Of a DNA stretch of 64,000 nucleotides, positions 54,263-64,000 are shown in pieces (position 1 is the first letter of the stretch; each line of letters starts with the position of its first letter). The translations under genes and the position numbers were made by a program. The DNA comes from Doryteuthis pealeii (lineage: Eukaryota; Mollusca; Cephalopoda; Myopsida; Loliginidae), in NCBI GenBank assembly GCA_023376005.1, contig CM042147.1:118646912-118710911 (forward strand), in the 5' to 3' direction. The notes under the pieces are model-generated. The model saw only the letters and a program-made list of their open reading frames with translations, was not told where the DNA came from and made no database searches.

Positions 54263-54911
54263 TATATATATATATATATAAAAAAAAAAAGGGCAGTTTG
54301 TGTATATGTATGTCCGGAGGAAACTATGAAAATAAAACAACTAATGACAAAGTAAATGTATATACACATTCACTATCACCAGATCTTGCTTTTTGAACAA
54401 AAATAATGAAGATTTGATTTATATTTATGAAGATAATAAAAAAATAAAGCTTAAAGGATAAGAGCATGGAATTTTTTTTTTGCATTTAGTATTTAAAATA
54501 GCAGACATTAATTTTACTTTTCAGAGTGTCTGAATCAACACAGGGTTTTTTTTTACATAGGGATTTTAATAGGGCATCCTATGTGGATCCAACTCACAAT
54601 TCAACAATAATGAATCTGCAAAACTACCCTTTTTTTTTTACTTTCCTCTACTCAGGTGATGCTGGGTAGCCGCTCTAGTTATAAATATATCTCTAATACT
54701 TAAACCCAATAGATTACCATAGTAAAATTTCTTTAAAACATTTTAAATCTACAAAAATAATAAATTGTTCTGCAACATCAATTTTAACCAATTGATAATC
54801 ATCTATATTTTAAAATTTATCCACACAATATACTAATACATCAGTTATTACCCACTTCATATAAGACTGGAATTGACATAATAAAATGTTCAATTTTTTC
54901 GTAATAATTGA

Positions 54912-55142
54912 TATATTAACTCTTAACATCCTGTTGTGAATTTTCTAAATCCAGAGCCCCATTCCTATAAGGATTTATTAAAAAAATTGCTAAAAATGGC
55001 CTTTGCATCTAAAGTTACCGTTATTTCCCTTAAATCAAAGACTTCTAAATATTACATTTAAACAAAGGCTATCATTTGGGGATTAGGAAAACGAATGTAC
55101 TTCTGGCCAAACGGAATGAGGCGGTATAGGACGTTATTCTAT
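54912..55142. mobile_element. MITE family I, copy 2 (inverted)
   Basis: Starts TTAACTCTTAACATCCTG and runs as the inverse of 51.76-52.01 kb to GGCGGTATAGGACGTTATTC. The far terminal repeat is degraded. Confidence 0.75.
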
Positions 55143-55149
55143 TACAGGA

Positions 55150-56200
55150 CAAATTAAAAATGTGTACACACACACAAAAAAAAACACTGTTTTAAGGCCT
55201 TTTAGCCATTCCCATTTGATAAAAAAAAAAATAGATTTTTTTTATCTGTATAAGCAAAAAGGTTATTTAATCAATTGTGACATTAAAAAAATATGAAATT
55301 GTACAAAATGTAATTTATCTGAACCACAAAATAATCTTGTAAATTATAAACTGTATCATTTACAAAGATTTTAAAAAGAAAAAACCAAAAAAAAAAAAAA
55401 ACCCCCAGCCAATTGAGGTTGTCTTTAAAAGAAGCAAAAGACAAGATTGATCAAGGAACAAATGTAAAACAAAAATGTCAACAAATAAGAAAAAAAGAAA
55501 ATGAAGATGATGTTGACATATTTGAATTAAACGGAGTATACTCAGAAGAGTGAAGGGTTAGAAGCCATCTTTATTTTACTGTCAGGTTTGTGCCCAGACA
55601 AGGGGCAGTAACTCTTAAGGGTTCATATCACAGATGACAAATTACTCAAGTTAAATTGGACAGTTCAATTTAGTGCATTTTGATCCCAGTTCAATCCTAT
55701 CAATATACAAGATCAATTGTGCAATAGATTTTTAGTTATCATGAATAAACTGATCTATATACAACTTGAACTGTGACTGATTCTATGAAATGGGAATTTG
55801 AGCAGAGATTTGAAATTGATATTAAGAATCAAATTGAAACCAGACCAGATAAATTATAAATAATGACTCAGCTTTTTTCCCCCAATTAAGAAATACTATC
55901 TATTATTTGAAGTGGAAGGAATATAGATATTCTGTGAAATCTTGATATTAATATCAACAAGTGTATCTTTTAAAATGTGAGGATTTCACATCAAGTATTA
56001 AATGACAAAGTTGAATGAAAATAATCACTAGTCTTTCCTAAGTTGGAAGTTGATGGATACCATCTACTACATTATCAAATTTTAGGTTACTCTCATTTCA
56101 ACAAATGGCCCGAACTAAGAAGGTGGCCATGTTGTATTTTTGACAATTTGCTTCTTTTTTAAATTTTTTTATTTCTATTTTATGCTTCAAAAAAATCCAG
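55150..56200. other. No recognised element
   Basis: AT-rich DNA with poly(A) and (CA) tracts. I see no repeat shared with the rest of the window and no credible coding frame. Confidence 0.5.
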
Positions 56201-56298
56201 TAAATAGCTGATTGTGGCCATATGGGTAAGAGGTTTGGCGAGTGTAAGTTCGTTCGGGTCTCGAACCTGGCCAGAGGCAGCTGCTAAAAATGCTATAA

Positions 56299-56340
56299 CT
56301 GCACTGATGAGAGGTGATACCTCGAAACACGTGTCTGTAG
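56299..56340 (+). ncRNA. Hammerhead ribozyme, type I, intact (unit 1)
   Basis: CTGCA 56299-56303, CTGATGA 56304-56310, stem II GAGGT-GAT-ACCTC 56311-56323, GAAA 56324-56327, stem III palindrome ACACGTGT 56327-56334, C56335 (cleavage), TGTAG 56336-56340. Helix I has five pairs with one G-U; stem II is perfect. Confidence 0.93.
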
Positions 56341-56610
56341 TTTACTCTATTATATGCTCCTAATTTCAGTTGAGCACTTTATTTAGGAGGGATTTAATTG
56401 CAAATTCACCGTATTCAGCATTAAGCTAAATCTCACTTTGTTTCCAAGTTTGAGAACTCTTGGTGAATTCATTTCCGCTTAGAAATGTAGCGATTAAATT
56501 GCCTGCTATACTTGGCAGCTGATTGTGGCCGTATGGGTAAGATGGTTTGGCGAGCGTAAGTTCGTTCGAGTCTCGAACCCGGCCAGAGGCAGCTGCTAAA
56601 AATGCTATAA

Positions 56611-56652
56611 CTGCACTGATGAGAGGTGATACCTCGAAACACGTGTCTGTAG
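56611..56652 (+). ncRNA. Hammerhead ribozyme, type I, intact (unit 2)
   Basis: Identical 42-nt ribozyme: CTGCA 56611-56615, CTGATGA 56616-56622, stem II 56623-56635, GAAA 56636-56639, ACACGTGT 56639-56646, C56647, TGTAG 56648-56652. No substitution relative to unit 1 inside the ribozyme, although the tRNA-like head differs at several positions. Confidence 0.93.
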
Positions 56653-56684
56653 TTTACTCTATTATATATATATATATATATATA

Positions 56685-56941
56685 TGGGAGAATATGTGCT
56701 TAATTGAAGTCATACCTAATTTGAAAATTAATTAGTTGATAATTAATGAATTAGGCGAATATATCTGTTTTAAATGTGAAGCGAAAAACATATATTTGCC
56801 TAATTCATTAATTATCAACTAATTAATTTTCAAATTAGGTATGACTTCAATTAAGCACATATTCTCCCAAAAATTGTCGGCATAGCCATATCAAACAAAC
56901 TGTTTGCGTACTTTCATATATATATATATATATATATATAT
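56685..56941. repeat. Foldback of the hammerhead-SINE tail
   Basis: GAGAATATGTGCTTAATTG, AAGTCATACCTAATTTG and AATTAATTAGTTGATAATTA are followed after about 40 bp by their exact inverse and then AAAATTGTCGGC. This is the tail of the 28.5/54-kb SINE present twice, inverted, without head or ribozyme. TA arrays on both sides (56664-56685, 56915-56941). Confidence 0.88.
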
Positions 56942-57079
56942 TTCTAAACTCAACCGGTGGGGGAAAAAAACAGAACCTTCTTCAGTCATAATTATCCTAA
57001 TGAACAATCCAGGTGAAACCTAGGTAGATAGTAGTTTGGCTCATTTAGGTCCTTATAATATATATATATATATATAGGT

Positions 57080-57810
57080 GCTTGCGTACATACATTTATA
57101 AGGTAGTTTTAGGTCAATGCAAAGGTAAGAGACTAATAACTATAATAAATACTGTTACAGTTTGTCTCAGAGGATAAATGTCTTTATACCTAAATGCTGA
57201 GCTATTGAAATAATATTACAAAAATTATCTTTTTTTAAACCAATTTGCAGCATTCTTAGTCAATGAAATCTCCAAATGTTCATCCCTGTTTCTAGTCATT
57301 CAATCCTCTTGTGGGTGGGGGGGATTTTTCAAATAGCACTTGAAGCATTCCATACTGTAATTCCTAGACAAGTAATTTGTTTTAAATGTTCTTAGTTATA
57401 TAAGACTCTAACTTATTCTATTTTAGGCTTATAAGAAGTTCCAAAGTTATTGAAGAACCTAAAATTAGAATGTGATAAAGAGGAGAAAAAATTGTACAAT
57501 ACTGAGTAATACTGACATAATTGTAGATTAAGGTTATTTAAGTTTTATTTGGTTTATTGTACTCAATTTAGTTTTCCTGCTAAGAAATAAGACAAAAATA
57601 TGTCTGTCTTGTTTCTTATTGAAGATTTAATATCACAAATCATTTTTTTTTATTCCAGGTAGAAATTTTAATTAAAAAAAAAAATTGAAAATGTTCTCCA
57701 CATTTTTTCACTTGGTCAAATAAATAAGTTACCAAGTTTGTTGTTATCAATTAGAATCACAACTATTCCAATGAAATGTTCCAATAAAAAAAATGATTTA
57801 AAGATATTTG

Positions 57811-57841
<31 letters not shown>

Positions 57842-57940
57842 GCATTTGGTGACTGTAAAGGTGTAGAATTTCTTTTATTTGTGCAAAGGATAGGAGAGAA
57901 TTTTAAAACCAACTTAAAAAAATGAAGTCCCAATTATCAA
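57080..57940. other. No recognised element
   Basis: AT-rich unique-looking DNA with a (A)n tract at 57811-57837. No shared repeat or credible ORF noticed. Confidence 0.5.
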
Positions 57941-57943
57941 GTA

Positions 57944-58188
57944 TACAAGGAGTGTCAAAAAAGTATCGAGATTTTTTGTACTTTTTGACACACCTTGTAT
58001 TCTGAAAAAAATAACGTTCCATTCATTAATTTTTTTCAGAATACAAGGTGTATCAAAAAGTACAAAGTTTAAAGCTGTATTTATCAAGATAGAAATGAAG
58101 AATGAATGGAACATTTTTTTTTTTTCAGAATACAAGATGTGTCAAAAAGTACAAAAAAAATCTCTACTTTTTTGACACACCTTGTATG
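57944..58188. mobile_element. Mariner-like MITE with palindromic ends
   Basis: TACAAGG(A/T)GTGTCAAAAA occurs at both outer ends and its inverse TTTTTGACACACCTTGTA closes a 57-bp mini-palindrome at each end (57944-58000 and 58131-58188). A further copy TACAAGGTGTATCAAAAAG lies at 58042. CATTCATT with GGAAC/GTTCC words are the inner arms. TA flanks fit mariner-type insertion. Confidence 0.7.
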
Positions 58189-58450
58189 TATGAAGCACAC
58201 CTGGTTTGGCATAAGATTACAAAACAATAAACAAAAAATCTTTTGACACTTGGGTTTTCTACAAACCTTTGCTAATAAAATTGGACACTACTCATTGTCT
58301 CTCGTAGATGGAAGGATGCCAATAACAAAGGAATGAATAAAAATATCTTTTGGTACTTAAGATATTTGTAATCTAAAAAAACATTTGCTAAATTATCTCA
58401 TGCAAATATAATTATGATATCTCATATTTCCATTTGGTACATTATATAGA

Positions 58451-58640
58451 ACACAGGGAGAGATGGGTTCATGCCTTTCAAAATAGCATTAGTGCTAAGT
58501 GAATGTAAACAGTTTTAGATGGAATCTGGATTCTACTGATTCTATTTCTGAGCAAGTAACCACTAGGCTACCTCACACTGCCATATAAGTTAGGATAGTG
58601 TAGACACAGAGTGTCAATGGTTCTTGTCTATGCAATCATC
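58451..58640 (-). mobile_element. SINE B fragment next to family F fragment
   Basis: Minus-strand head-proximal SINE B (AGTAGAATCCAGATTCC variant, TTCACTTAGCACTAATGC) followed by TTAGGATAGTGTAGACAC + AGAGTGTCAATGG, the family F unit. Confidence 0.6.
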
Positions 58641-58646
58641 TTACCA

Positions 58647-58654
<8 letters not shown>

Positions 58655-58691
<37 letters not shown>

Positions 58692-58824
58692 TGTACAGAT
58701 AATACTAAATCTGCTCTACTAACATACTGAGCACTTTATATTTGTTATAACACTGATTTATCAGAGTAATATTTATACCAACCAAATATTGAGACTAACC
58801 CAATATTTTTTTACTTATATATAT

Positions 58825-58856
<32 letters not shown>

Positions 58857-58999
58857 GAGTAATAAATAAATATGAAAAATAAGAGTCATGATGATGATTT
58901 ATCAATATTTGAAAATTATTATTGACGCTTAAAACATTTCAATTATTAAATATATATCTATAATCTTTATCAGGACATTCAAATATCACATGATGTTGG

Positions 59000-59035
<36 letters not shown>
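58655..59035. repeat. Cluster of TG/TA microsatellites
   Basis: Arrays at 58648-58688, 58818-58857 and 59001-59035, then (TACA)n to about 59072. Between them is AT-rich DNA with GTTATAACACTGATTTATC but no recognised element. Confidence 0.85.
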
Positions 59036-59042
<7 letters not shown>

Positions 59043-59364
59043 CATACATACATACATACATACATACATACACAAATTTTTATCAATTTTCTTTCTTCAC
59101 TTAAGATTAAAACAAACTTTACTTTAGTATTTAATGTAAGTAAAAAGTAAAGAATATAAATCAAAAAGTATATGCCGAAAACATAAAAATATACACTTCT
59201 TTTCAATATCTGTTAAATTGAATTAGAAGATATCTGCTTTAAAATAAAAATCATTTGTACATATAACTAGATACAAAAAATTACATAAGTTGAAAAAGAA
59301 AAAAAGAAACTTATGACATATTTGGCAATAGGTTAGGTTGATTTTTCACTTAAAAAAAAAAAAA

Positions 59365-59655
59365 AAAAATCAAATTGTCCATCTATGCGAAAGTTGTGTT
59401 GGTATACTGAATACTGATACCAAAAATTAGATCTTTTACATCTACCATTGTTTGAGGAAATAGCATCAAAGATCGTCTGTAACAGCTTAATTAATGAGGT
59501 AAAAAGCAGCATATCAGAGGTATTTTTCACATTAAAAAATATATCAAATTGTCCATCTATGCGAAAGTTGTGTTAGCATATTGAATACTGAGACTAAAAA
59601 TTAGATCTTTTACTTGCACCATTGTTTGAGGAAATAGCATCAAAGATTGTCTACT
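59365..59655 (+). repeat. Tandem duplication, ~176 bp
   Basis: AAATTGTCCATCTATGCGAA, AAGTTGTGTT, TTAGATCTTTTAC and ATTGTTTGAGGAAATAGC occur twice about 176 bp apart. The two copies differ at several bases, so the event is not recent. A partial inverse (GATGCTATTTG) follows at about 59730. Confidence 0.85.
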
Positions 59656-60404
59656 AAAATGCACTAAAAATCCTTGTTTTCTAAAGGCTAAATTTTGCAA
59701 AAACGAGGAATTTTAGTAAACGATTTTGATGCTATTTGTCTCTTAGACAAAGGATTTTCAAATCCCGTGAAAACGAGAAGGAAGGAGTTAGAAACGGGAT
59801 TTGGGGAGTAGAAAAAATTTGAAAGTCAGTTAGTTGTTGGGGATTGGATGAGACAGTTAGAAGCCGGGACTTGGAGTGTGAAGATCAACTTTTAGCAGAG
59901 ACCAGTAGATCACAAAAGCAGCAGAGGTCATGACTGGGCAGAGGTTTGGCTAACCCCCTCTCGGTCCGACAGTACAGAGTAGAAGATAGGAAGGATGACC
60001 AAATAAGAAGAATGAAAATGAAGGATTGGAGTCCTGTACCATCTCTTTGCCATTGTTTTTGAATTGTTCACCTTACTCTGTCTGTGTTGTCGTCTGTTGC
60101 ACTCTCTTTGATTATTGATTGTTTTGTTCCTTTTAGAGTCTCCAAGGACGTATGACGGACATAACGAGTGGAGGTCTTAAGCTAGCAGGCGACACAAGAT
60201 ATGGGTCAGAAAACTGGTAACCAGAAAACGAAAGATGAAAAGTTGCAGCAAACGTGCAAAGATGTGCAGCAAAGAGATTGCAGAGAGACCTCAACCCGCC
60301 AAAGGTTTTAACACTGTGTATAAAGTTTATTATTGTAAGAATAATAAACCAATTCCAGTGTTATGACCAAATTATATATACAGGGTATCCCAAAAGTTAG
60401 TTAG

Positions 60405-60880
60405 GTATAATAATGAAATTTATTGTGTACAGTGCTCAGGTGCACCACAACTCATCAAAGTCTAATGTCAAGTACACAGAATAATGTAGTGTCAGGAACA
60501 TGAACAGTTTACAGTAGTAATGTGCATGTATGTGTGTGCGTGTGTGCATATGTATGTGGAGAGTGGCATCAGGTATAGTGTCGGTGGACCACAGGAAGCA
60601 TGGAGGCTTTGAAAGACTCAGTGCTTCGGCAGCTTACAACAGACGCGGGCAGTTTATTCCATGTCTCCGCAAATCTGAGCGTGAAAAAATGTTTCCGAAA
60701 GTCACGTGAGCAGTGCTGTTTTCTGACTTTGTAGGCATGCCTACGTGTGTTGGAAAGATGGAGATCAAAAAGATGCTCAAGGTTGCTGTTGTTAAGATGA
60801 TTAAGGACCTTATGAGCGTTTACCAGGTCAGTTGCCAGACGCCGAAGTTTCAGCGAATCCATTCCAGGGCTATTTAAAAA
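60405..60880 (-). mobile_element. 5'-truncated non-LTR retrotransposon, 3' end
   Basis: Minus strand: reverse-transcriptase C-terminal remnant, then a 3' UTR with GTGCACCTGAGCACTGTACA, CAATAAATTTC and ATTATTA at the end. 5' truncation, a coding C terminus and a short repeat 3' tail are typical of CR1/jockey-group LINEs. The 3' end lies next to a mariner-like end (ACAGGGTATCCCAAAAG, 60380). Confidence 0.75.
60569..60862 (-). pseudogene. Reverse transcriptase C-terminal fragment (CR1/jockey-like LINE)
   Basis: 97 codons reading LKLRRLATDLVNAHKVLN, then TRRHAYKVRKQ and RKHFFTLRFAETWNKLPASV, then STESFKASM. The pattern LRRxxxDLxxxYKxL..TRxHxYK..FFxxRxxxxWNxLPxxVV..SxxxFK is the conserved tail after the RT fingers/palm in CR1/L2/jockey-type polyproteins. 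A stop codon lies about 20 bp upstream of the first Met, so no catalytic RT or endonuclease remains. It is the only stretch of the window that clearly once encoded a known protein. Confidence 0.8.
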
Positions 60881-61308
60881 TTAAAGACCATGTATTTTTG
60901 TTGGTAATTTAATTTTTTGCAGCATAGAAAAGTTGAAACAATTGGAATGAGGATTGAGGGTTGCTGCTGGAAGAGCTTAAAACTGGCAACAGGACTTCGT
61001 ACCATGCCACACAAGCAATATAACTTAGAGCGACAGACCATCAAAAATATATGCAACACCAAAAATAAACTGAAGTCAACGACAGCAGATTTATTTAATT
61101 TATACCAATTTATTTAAGAGACGATCGGAAAGTCTTGCAGAAGATTTCATTTGTAATCTTTAAAGATAATTTTATGAAATTCTGGTAGATATATCTGATA
61201 AAGAGAAATGTCAGTTTTCGGTATAATTTACATTACTTAGTTAGCTACAAGGTTGTATAGGAACTAAGCGAGAATCAAACTTACTAACAATGGTTTATTT
61301 CATATTCT

Positions 61309-61342
<34 letters not shown>

Positions 61343-61399
61343 CAAACTTATTCTTTATTTAAAAAATAATCCCCAATTAAATTTTGGGGCACACACACA

Positions 61400-61400
<1 letters not shown>
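60880..61400. other. No recognised element
   Basis: AT-rich DNA ending in a long poly(A) tract (61311-61340). A 66-codon plus frame at 60917-61117 has no recognised features. Confidence 0.5.
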
Positions 61401-61460
<60 letters not shown>

Positions 61461-61485
61461 TAGATAGATAGATAGATAGATATGC
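61390..61485. repeat. Compound microsatellite (CA)(TA)(GA)(GATA)
   Basis: Consecutive short arrays in one block; poly(A) lies upstream. Confidence 0.95.
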
Positions 61486-61873
61486 AAGAAAAATCAAAGA
61501 TTTTCTATCCATAAAAAAATTGTCTTTGAAAATTCTAAATGAAATAAAGCAAAAATTATAAATAAAGCTTTTTAGATAAAAAAAATGTTTTTATTTCTTT
61601 ACATTTGGTTGGTTTTCAAATACTTAAATCTAAAAGTCTCATAAACACACTAAAGGAATAAGATGACTTGATAATAATACCTATTTGTATATTATTCAAG
61701 TATTAATGAAATCAACAAATTTTTGCTACCATTTCAATTTTACACTTGTACATTCATATATGCATAAATACAAACAAAATAGACAAACTCTTATACTAAA
61801 AAAAACCAAAAAAATAAAAATCCCCCCCCCCCCAAAAAAAAATGCTTGTCCAAAAATTTAGTTTATCCCCATG

Positions 61874-62089
61874 TATAGGGTGGCCAAGAAGTCACTAATT
61901 AGCGCCATGGGAAATGCAAAGAGCATCGTCCAAAATTTCAACACGTATCGAGTGTCTATTTCCTATCTTACACCCATGACCTTATGGCAAACTATGCATA
62001 TTGTGTAATGGATTTCCTATCTTACGTCATTCTATAATCAAAAATATATGATATCTGTTCCCTCAGTAACTTCTTGGCCACCCTGTATA
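61874..62089. mobile_element. Mariner-like MITE carrying a SINE B fragment
   Basis: TATAGGGTGGCCAAGAAGTC at the left and AACTTCTTGGCCACCCTGTATA at the right are inverted terminal repeats flanked by TA. About 216 bp. The interior (TTAGCGCCATGGGAAATGC, GTGTCTATTTCCTATCTTAC) resembles minus-strand SINE B. Confidence 0.8.
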
Positions 62090-62204
62090 AAAAAAAAAAA
62101 AACATATATGGTAATTTGCTATTTTGGTAATGTAATGGAGAAGGTGATTAAAATGATATCTTTGGATGAAGGTCATAAGTTCAAGGAAGACAATTTGGCG
62201 ATTT

Positions 62205-62905
62205 TTGGATGTTGTTGTCCCAGCCTCCTGCTCTAAAATACACTAAGCGGTACCTGCTGAAAAAGGGAACTGTGCTAGTTATGAACCGCTTAGTGATTTG
62301 AAGGTGTTTTTATCAACAAGTTAATGTGATATGAGGGCAATTACTTGATATCAATGTGATATTAATATATGATATTAATGTGATTACATATCACAAAGTT
62401 AATGTGATATAAGGGCAATATTTTACAACCCCCTAAGTTTTTTTTTGTTGACACAAGTAATTGTAAATATTTTAATCCCCCTCTTTAAAATCTTTTTTTT
62501 TAAATAAATATTTCACCCCCCCTAAAATATTTTTTTTTTAATAGTGTTTTGAAGTTTTTTTTATCAACACAAGTAATTGTAAATATTTTATCACCCCTCT
62601 TTAAAATATCTTTTTTTTTTAGCAGTTTGAAGACATTTTTATCGACAAGTTAATGCGATAAGAAAGTGATATTTTACAGACCCCACCCAGGTTTTTAAAA
62701 AAATATTTACAATTATTTGTCGTGTTGATAAAAAAAAAACTTGGGTGGGGTGGGCTGTAAAATATCGCTTTCATATCGCATTAACTTGTCAATAAAAATG
62801 CCTTCAAACTGCAACATGGTTCATAACTAGCACGGTTCCTTTTTCAGCAGGTGCCACATAGCGTATTTTAGGGCAGGAGGCTGGGACGACAGCATCCGAA
62901 AATCA
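62205..62905. repeat. Foldback element with internal direct repeats
   Basis: Left arm: CCCAGCCTCCTGC, CTGCTGAAAAAGG, CTAGTTATGAACC, ATCAACAAGTTAATGTGATA. Right arm (62640-62905) is their inverse. The middle has three or four direct copies of TTTTTTATCAACACAAGTAA + TTGTAAATATTTTA + CACCCC. No ORF or ribozyme core found. Confidence 0.85.
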
Positions 62906-63114
62906 CTGACAATTTCAACTAAGAAATTATTTAAGTATACAAACAAGTCATACAAAACAAAGTCTTAAGTGACAATAAAAATGACTGATAATAATAAAAC
63001 ATGCATGTGGTGTCATTGTTTTACCAATGAAAAAAAGAAAAAAAGTGTGCAAAGACAATGCAGGTGAAAAGAATTTTTGAGGAAGTCATTTTTAGAAGCT
63101 GCAGGTGAGAAGTG

Positions 63115-63149
<35 letters not shown>

Positions 63150-63153
<4 letters not shown>

Positions 63154-63552
63154 AAAGCAGCAATTTGGTAATCTGAACATTAGCTACATAAATAAGAGTA
63201 ACCTCCCCTTGTTTCACTTTAAGGAAGCGTCTGTTTTGGTCAACCATTTTCATTTCACCGTGAAAATACGAATTTGTTCAAATCAATACAACTGCGTGTT
63301 TTAACATGAAAATATCATAAAATGTGTTCTTAATTGTGCTTACGCATTATTTGAAATGAACTTAATTGTTATTAAGAACATATTTTATGATATTAAAACA
63401 TGCAGTTGTATTGATTTGAACAAATTCATATTTTCAATGTAGATTTACGGTGAAATAAAAATGGCCAACCAAAACAGATGGATTTCTCAAAATGAAACGA
63501 GGGGAGGTTACTCTCAATTATGTAGCTAATGTTCAGATTACCGCAATTTGAA
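63150..63552. repeat. Palindromic inverted dimer (unit as at 20.09 kb)
   Basis: Arms of about 190 bp share AATCTGAACATTAGCTACAT, GAGTAACCTCCCC, TTTTGGTCAACCATTTT, TTTGTTCAAATCAATACAAC and TATCATAAAATGTGTTC. The left unit is shorter at its inner end than the right. The inner end TTCTTAATAACAATTAAG occurs once, as in the single unit at 20.09 kb. Confidence 0.88.
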
Positions 63553-63693
63553 TTCTAGGATACAAAAGGTGTTTAACAACAAGACTTATATTAAAAATAG
63601 GATATCTGATGTAAAAGATATTTTGCACATCAGATATTACCTAAAATAAAATCAAAGTTCTGCTTTGTGGCTAAAATAGGAGTGAATTTGTCA

Positions 63694-63940
63694 CTGGCAC
63701 TCATAGTTGCATTCTAGGTAAAAGCTAGGATTTCAAATGCTGATCTTAATGGCAATAATGCTCTTCCAATTTGGAAGATTGGTGCAACACAATCTTCCAA
63801 CAATTAGTCTTGTGCCACTGGCATTCATAATTGCATTCTGGGTAAAAGCTAGGATTTCAAATGCTGATCTTAATGGCAATAATGCTCTTCCTATTTGGAA
63901 AATTGGTGCAACACAATCTTCCAACTTTTAGTCTTGTGCA
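63694..63940 (+). repeat. Tandem duplication, 124-bp unit
   Basis: TAAAAGCTAGGATTTCAAAT and ATGCTGATCTTAATGGCAAT recur 124 bp apart with about ten substitutions. Frames open on both strands here only because of this repeat. Confidence 0.92.
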
Positions 63941-64000
63941 AGGTTAAACTAAGTAACTATCTTGCTAAACAAAATAAAGAAAAAAAAAAATGTGCTATAG

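Larger units (their letters stand above)
56207..56662 (+). mobile_element. Tandem dimer of a 312-bp hammerhead unit (retrozyme-like)
   Basis: The unit starts AGCTGATTGTGGCC(A/G)TATGG. Copy 1 is 56207-56517; copy 2 starts at 56518 and is cut by a (TA)n array after the ribozyme. Each has a tRNA-like head with B-box-like GTTCG(A/G)GTC, then GGCCAGAGGCAGCTGC and the hammerhead. Cleavage sites are exactly 312 nt apart (after 56335 and 56647), so self-cleavage of a dimeric transcript would release a 312-nt monomer. This matches the published metazoan retrozyme layout (tandem units of a few hundred bp with type I hammerheads). Confidence 0.85.

Overview
This is a strongly A+T-rich animal nuclear window with no convincing host protein-coding gene. 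Nearly everything recognisable is mobile or repetitive: tRNA-headed SINEs, other SINE-like families, non-autonomous Helitrons, hAT-, mariner- and Tc1-like MITEs, a truncated non-LTR retrotransposon, candidate solo LTRs, minisatellites, a 188-bp satellite, and dozens of (TA)n, (CA)n and (TG)n arrays. The mix (tRNA SINEs, Helitrons, hammerhead-bearing short retroelements, abundant TA arrays) suggests an invertebrate, perhaps a mollusc or other marine lophotrochozoan. That is inference only.

The most interesting content is a set of self-cleaving RNA motifs. Reading both strands I find eight type I hammerhead ribozymes with a recognisable core (CTGATGA or CTGAAGA, stem II, GAAA, a palindromic 8-nt stem III, cleavage nucleotide, matching helix I). 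They belong to four sequence families: (i) a SINE with a tRNA-Asp-like head at 28.55-28.85 and 53.9-54.2 kb; (ii) a 312-bp unit, also with a Pol III B-box-like head, present as a head-to-tail dimer at 56.2-56.66 kb; (iii) a near-perfect 317-bp palindrome at 28.87-29.19 kb with one ribozyme on each strand; (iv) an inverted dimer at 30.65-30.88 kb with one ribozyme on each strand. Around them lie decayed hammerhead-like motifs (25.8/25.95, 31.6/31.7, 37.75/37.8, 38.25/38.35, 40.3 kb) and Penelope-type motifs (7.05, 17.57, 47.4, 47.6 kb). Many sit in the same architecture: two copies of a short unit head to head, with the 3' ends pointing outward into (TA)n arrays.

Layout. 1-21.3 kb: a giant inverted duplication. 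About 2.9-12.24 kb is the reverse complement of about 12.35-21.3 kb around a spacer of about 110 bp, and 1-2.78 kb is a third, direct copy of 12.41-15.2 kb. The left arm is full of small indels, contains an N at 2914 and a stretch with no counterpart (3.64-4.14 kb), so an assembly or consensus fault must be considered. The arms hold the 188-bp satellite, a 23-bp minisatellite, Helitrons with a nested SINE, and Penelope-type motifs. 21.3-25.3 kb: candidate solo LTR, a palindromic element with a copia-like Gag fragment and a nested SINE, and tandem repeats. 25.6-32 kb: the densest hammerhead and inverted-dimer region. 32-44 kb: a purine tract, a SINE-mediated segmental duplication, a MITE family carrying telomere-like CCCTAA repeats, and a 57-bp minisatellite. 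44-53.7 kb: SINEs, two Helitrons, a Penelope-type inverted repeat, an LTR-like stretch and a small CpG-containing promoter-like island at 52.6 kb. 53.9-64 kb: hammerhead SINE, hammerhead tandem dimer, MITEs, a LINE 3' end with a reverse-transcriptase C-terminal remnant, and foldback elements.

No genes act together as a pathway here. The functional theme is short non-autonomous retroelements that appear able to make self-cleaving RNAs.
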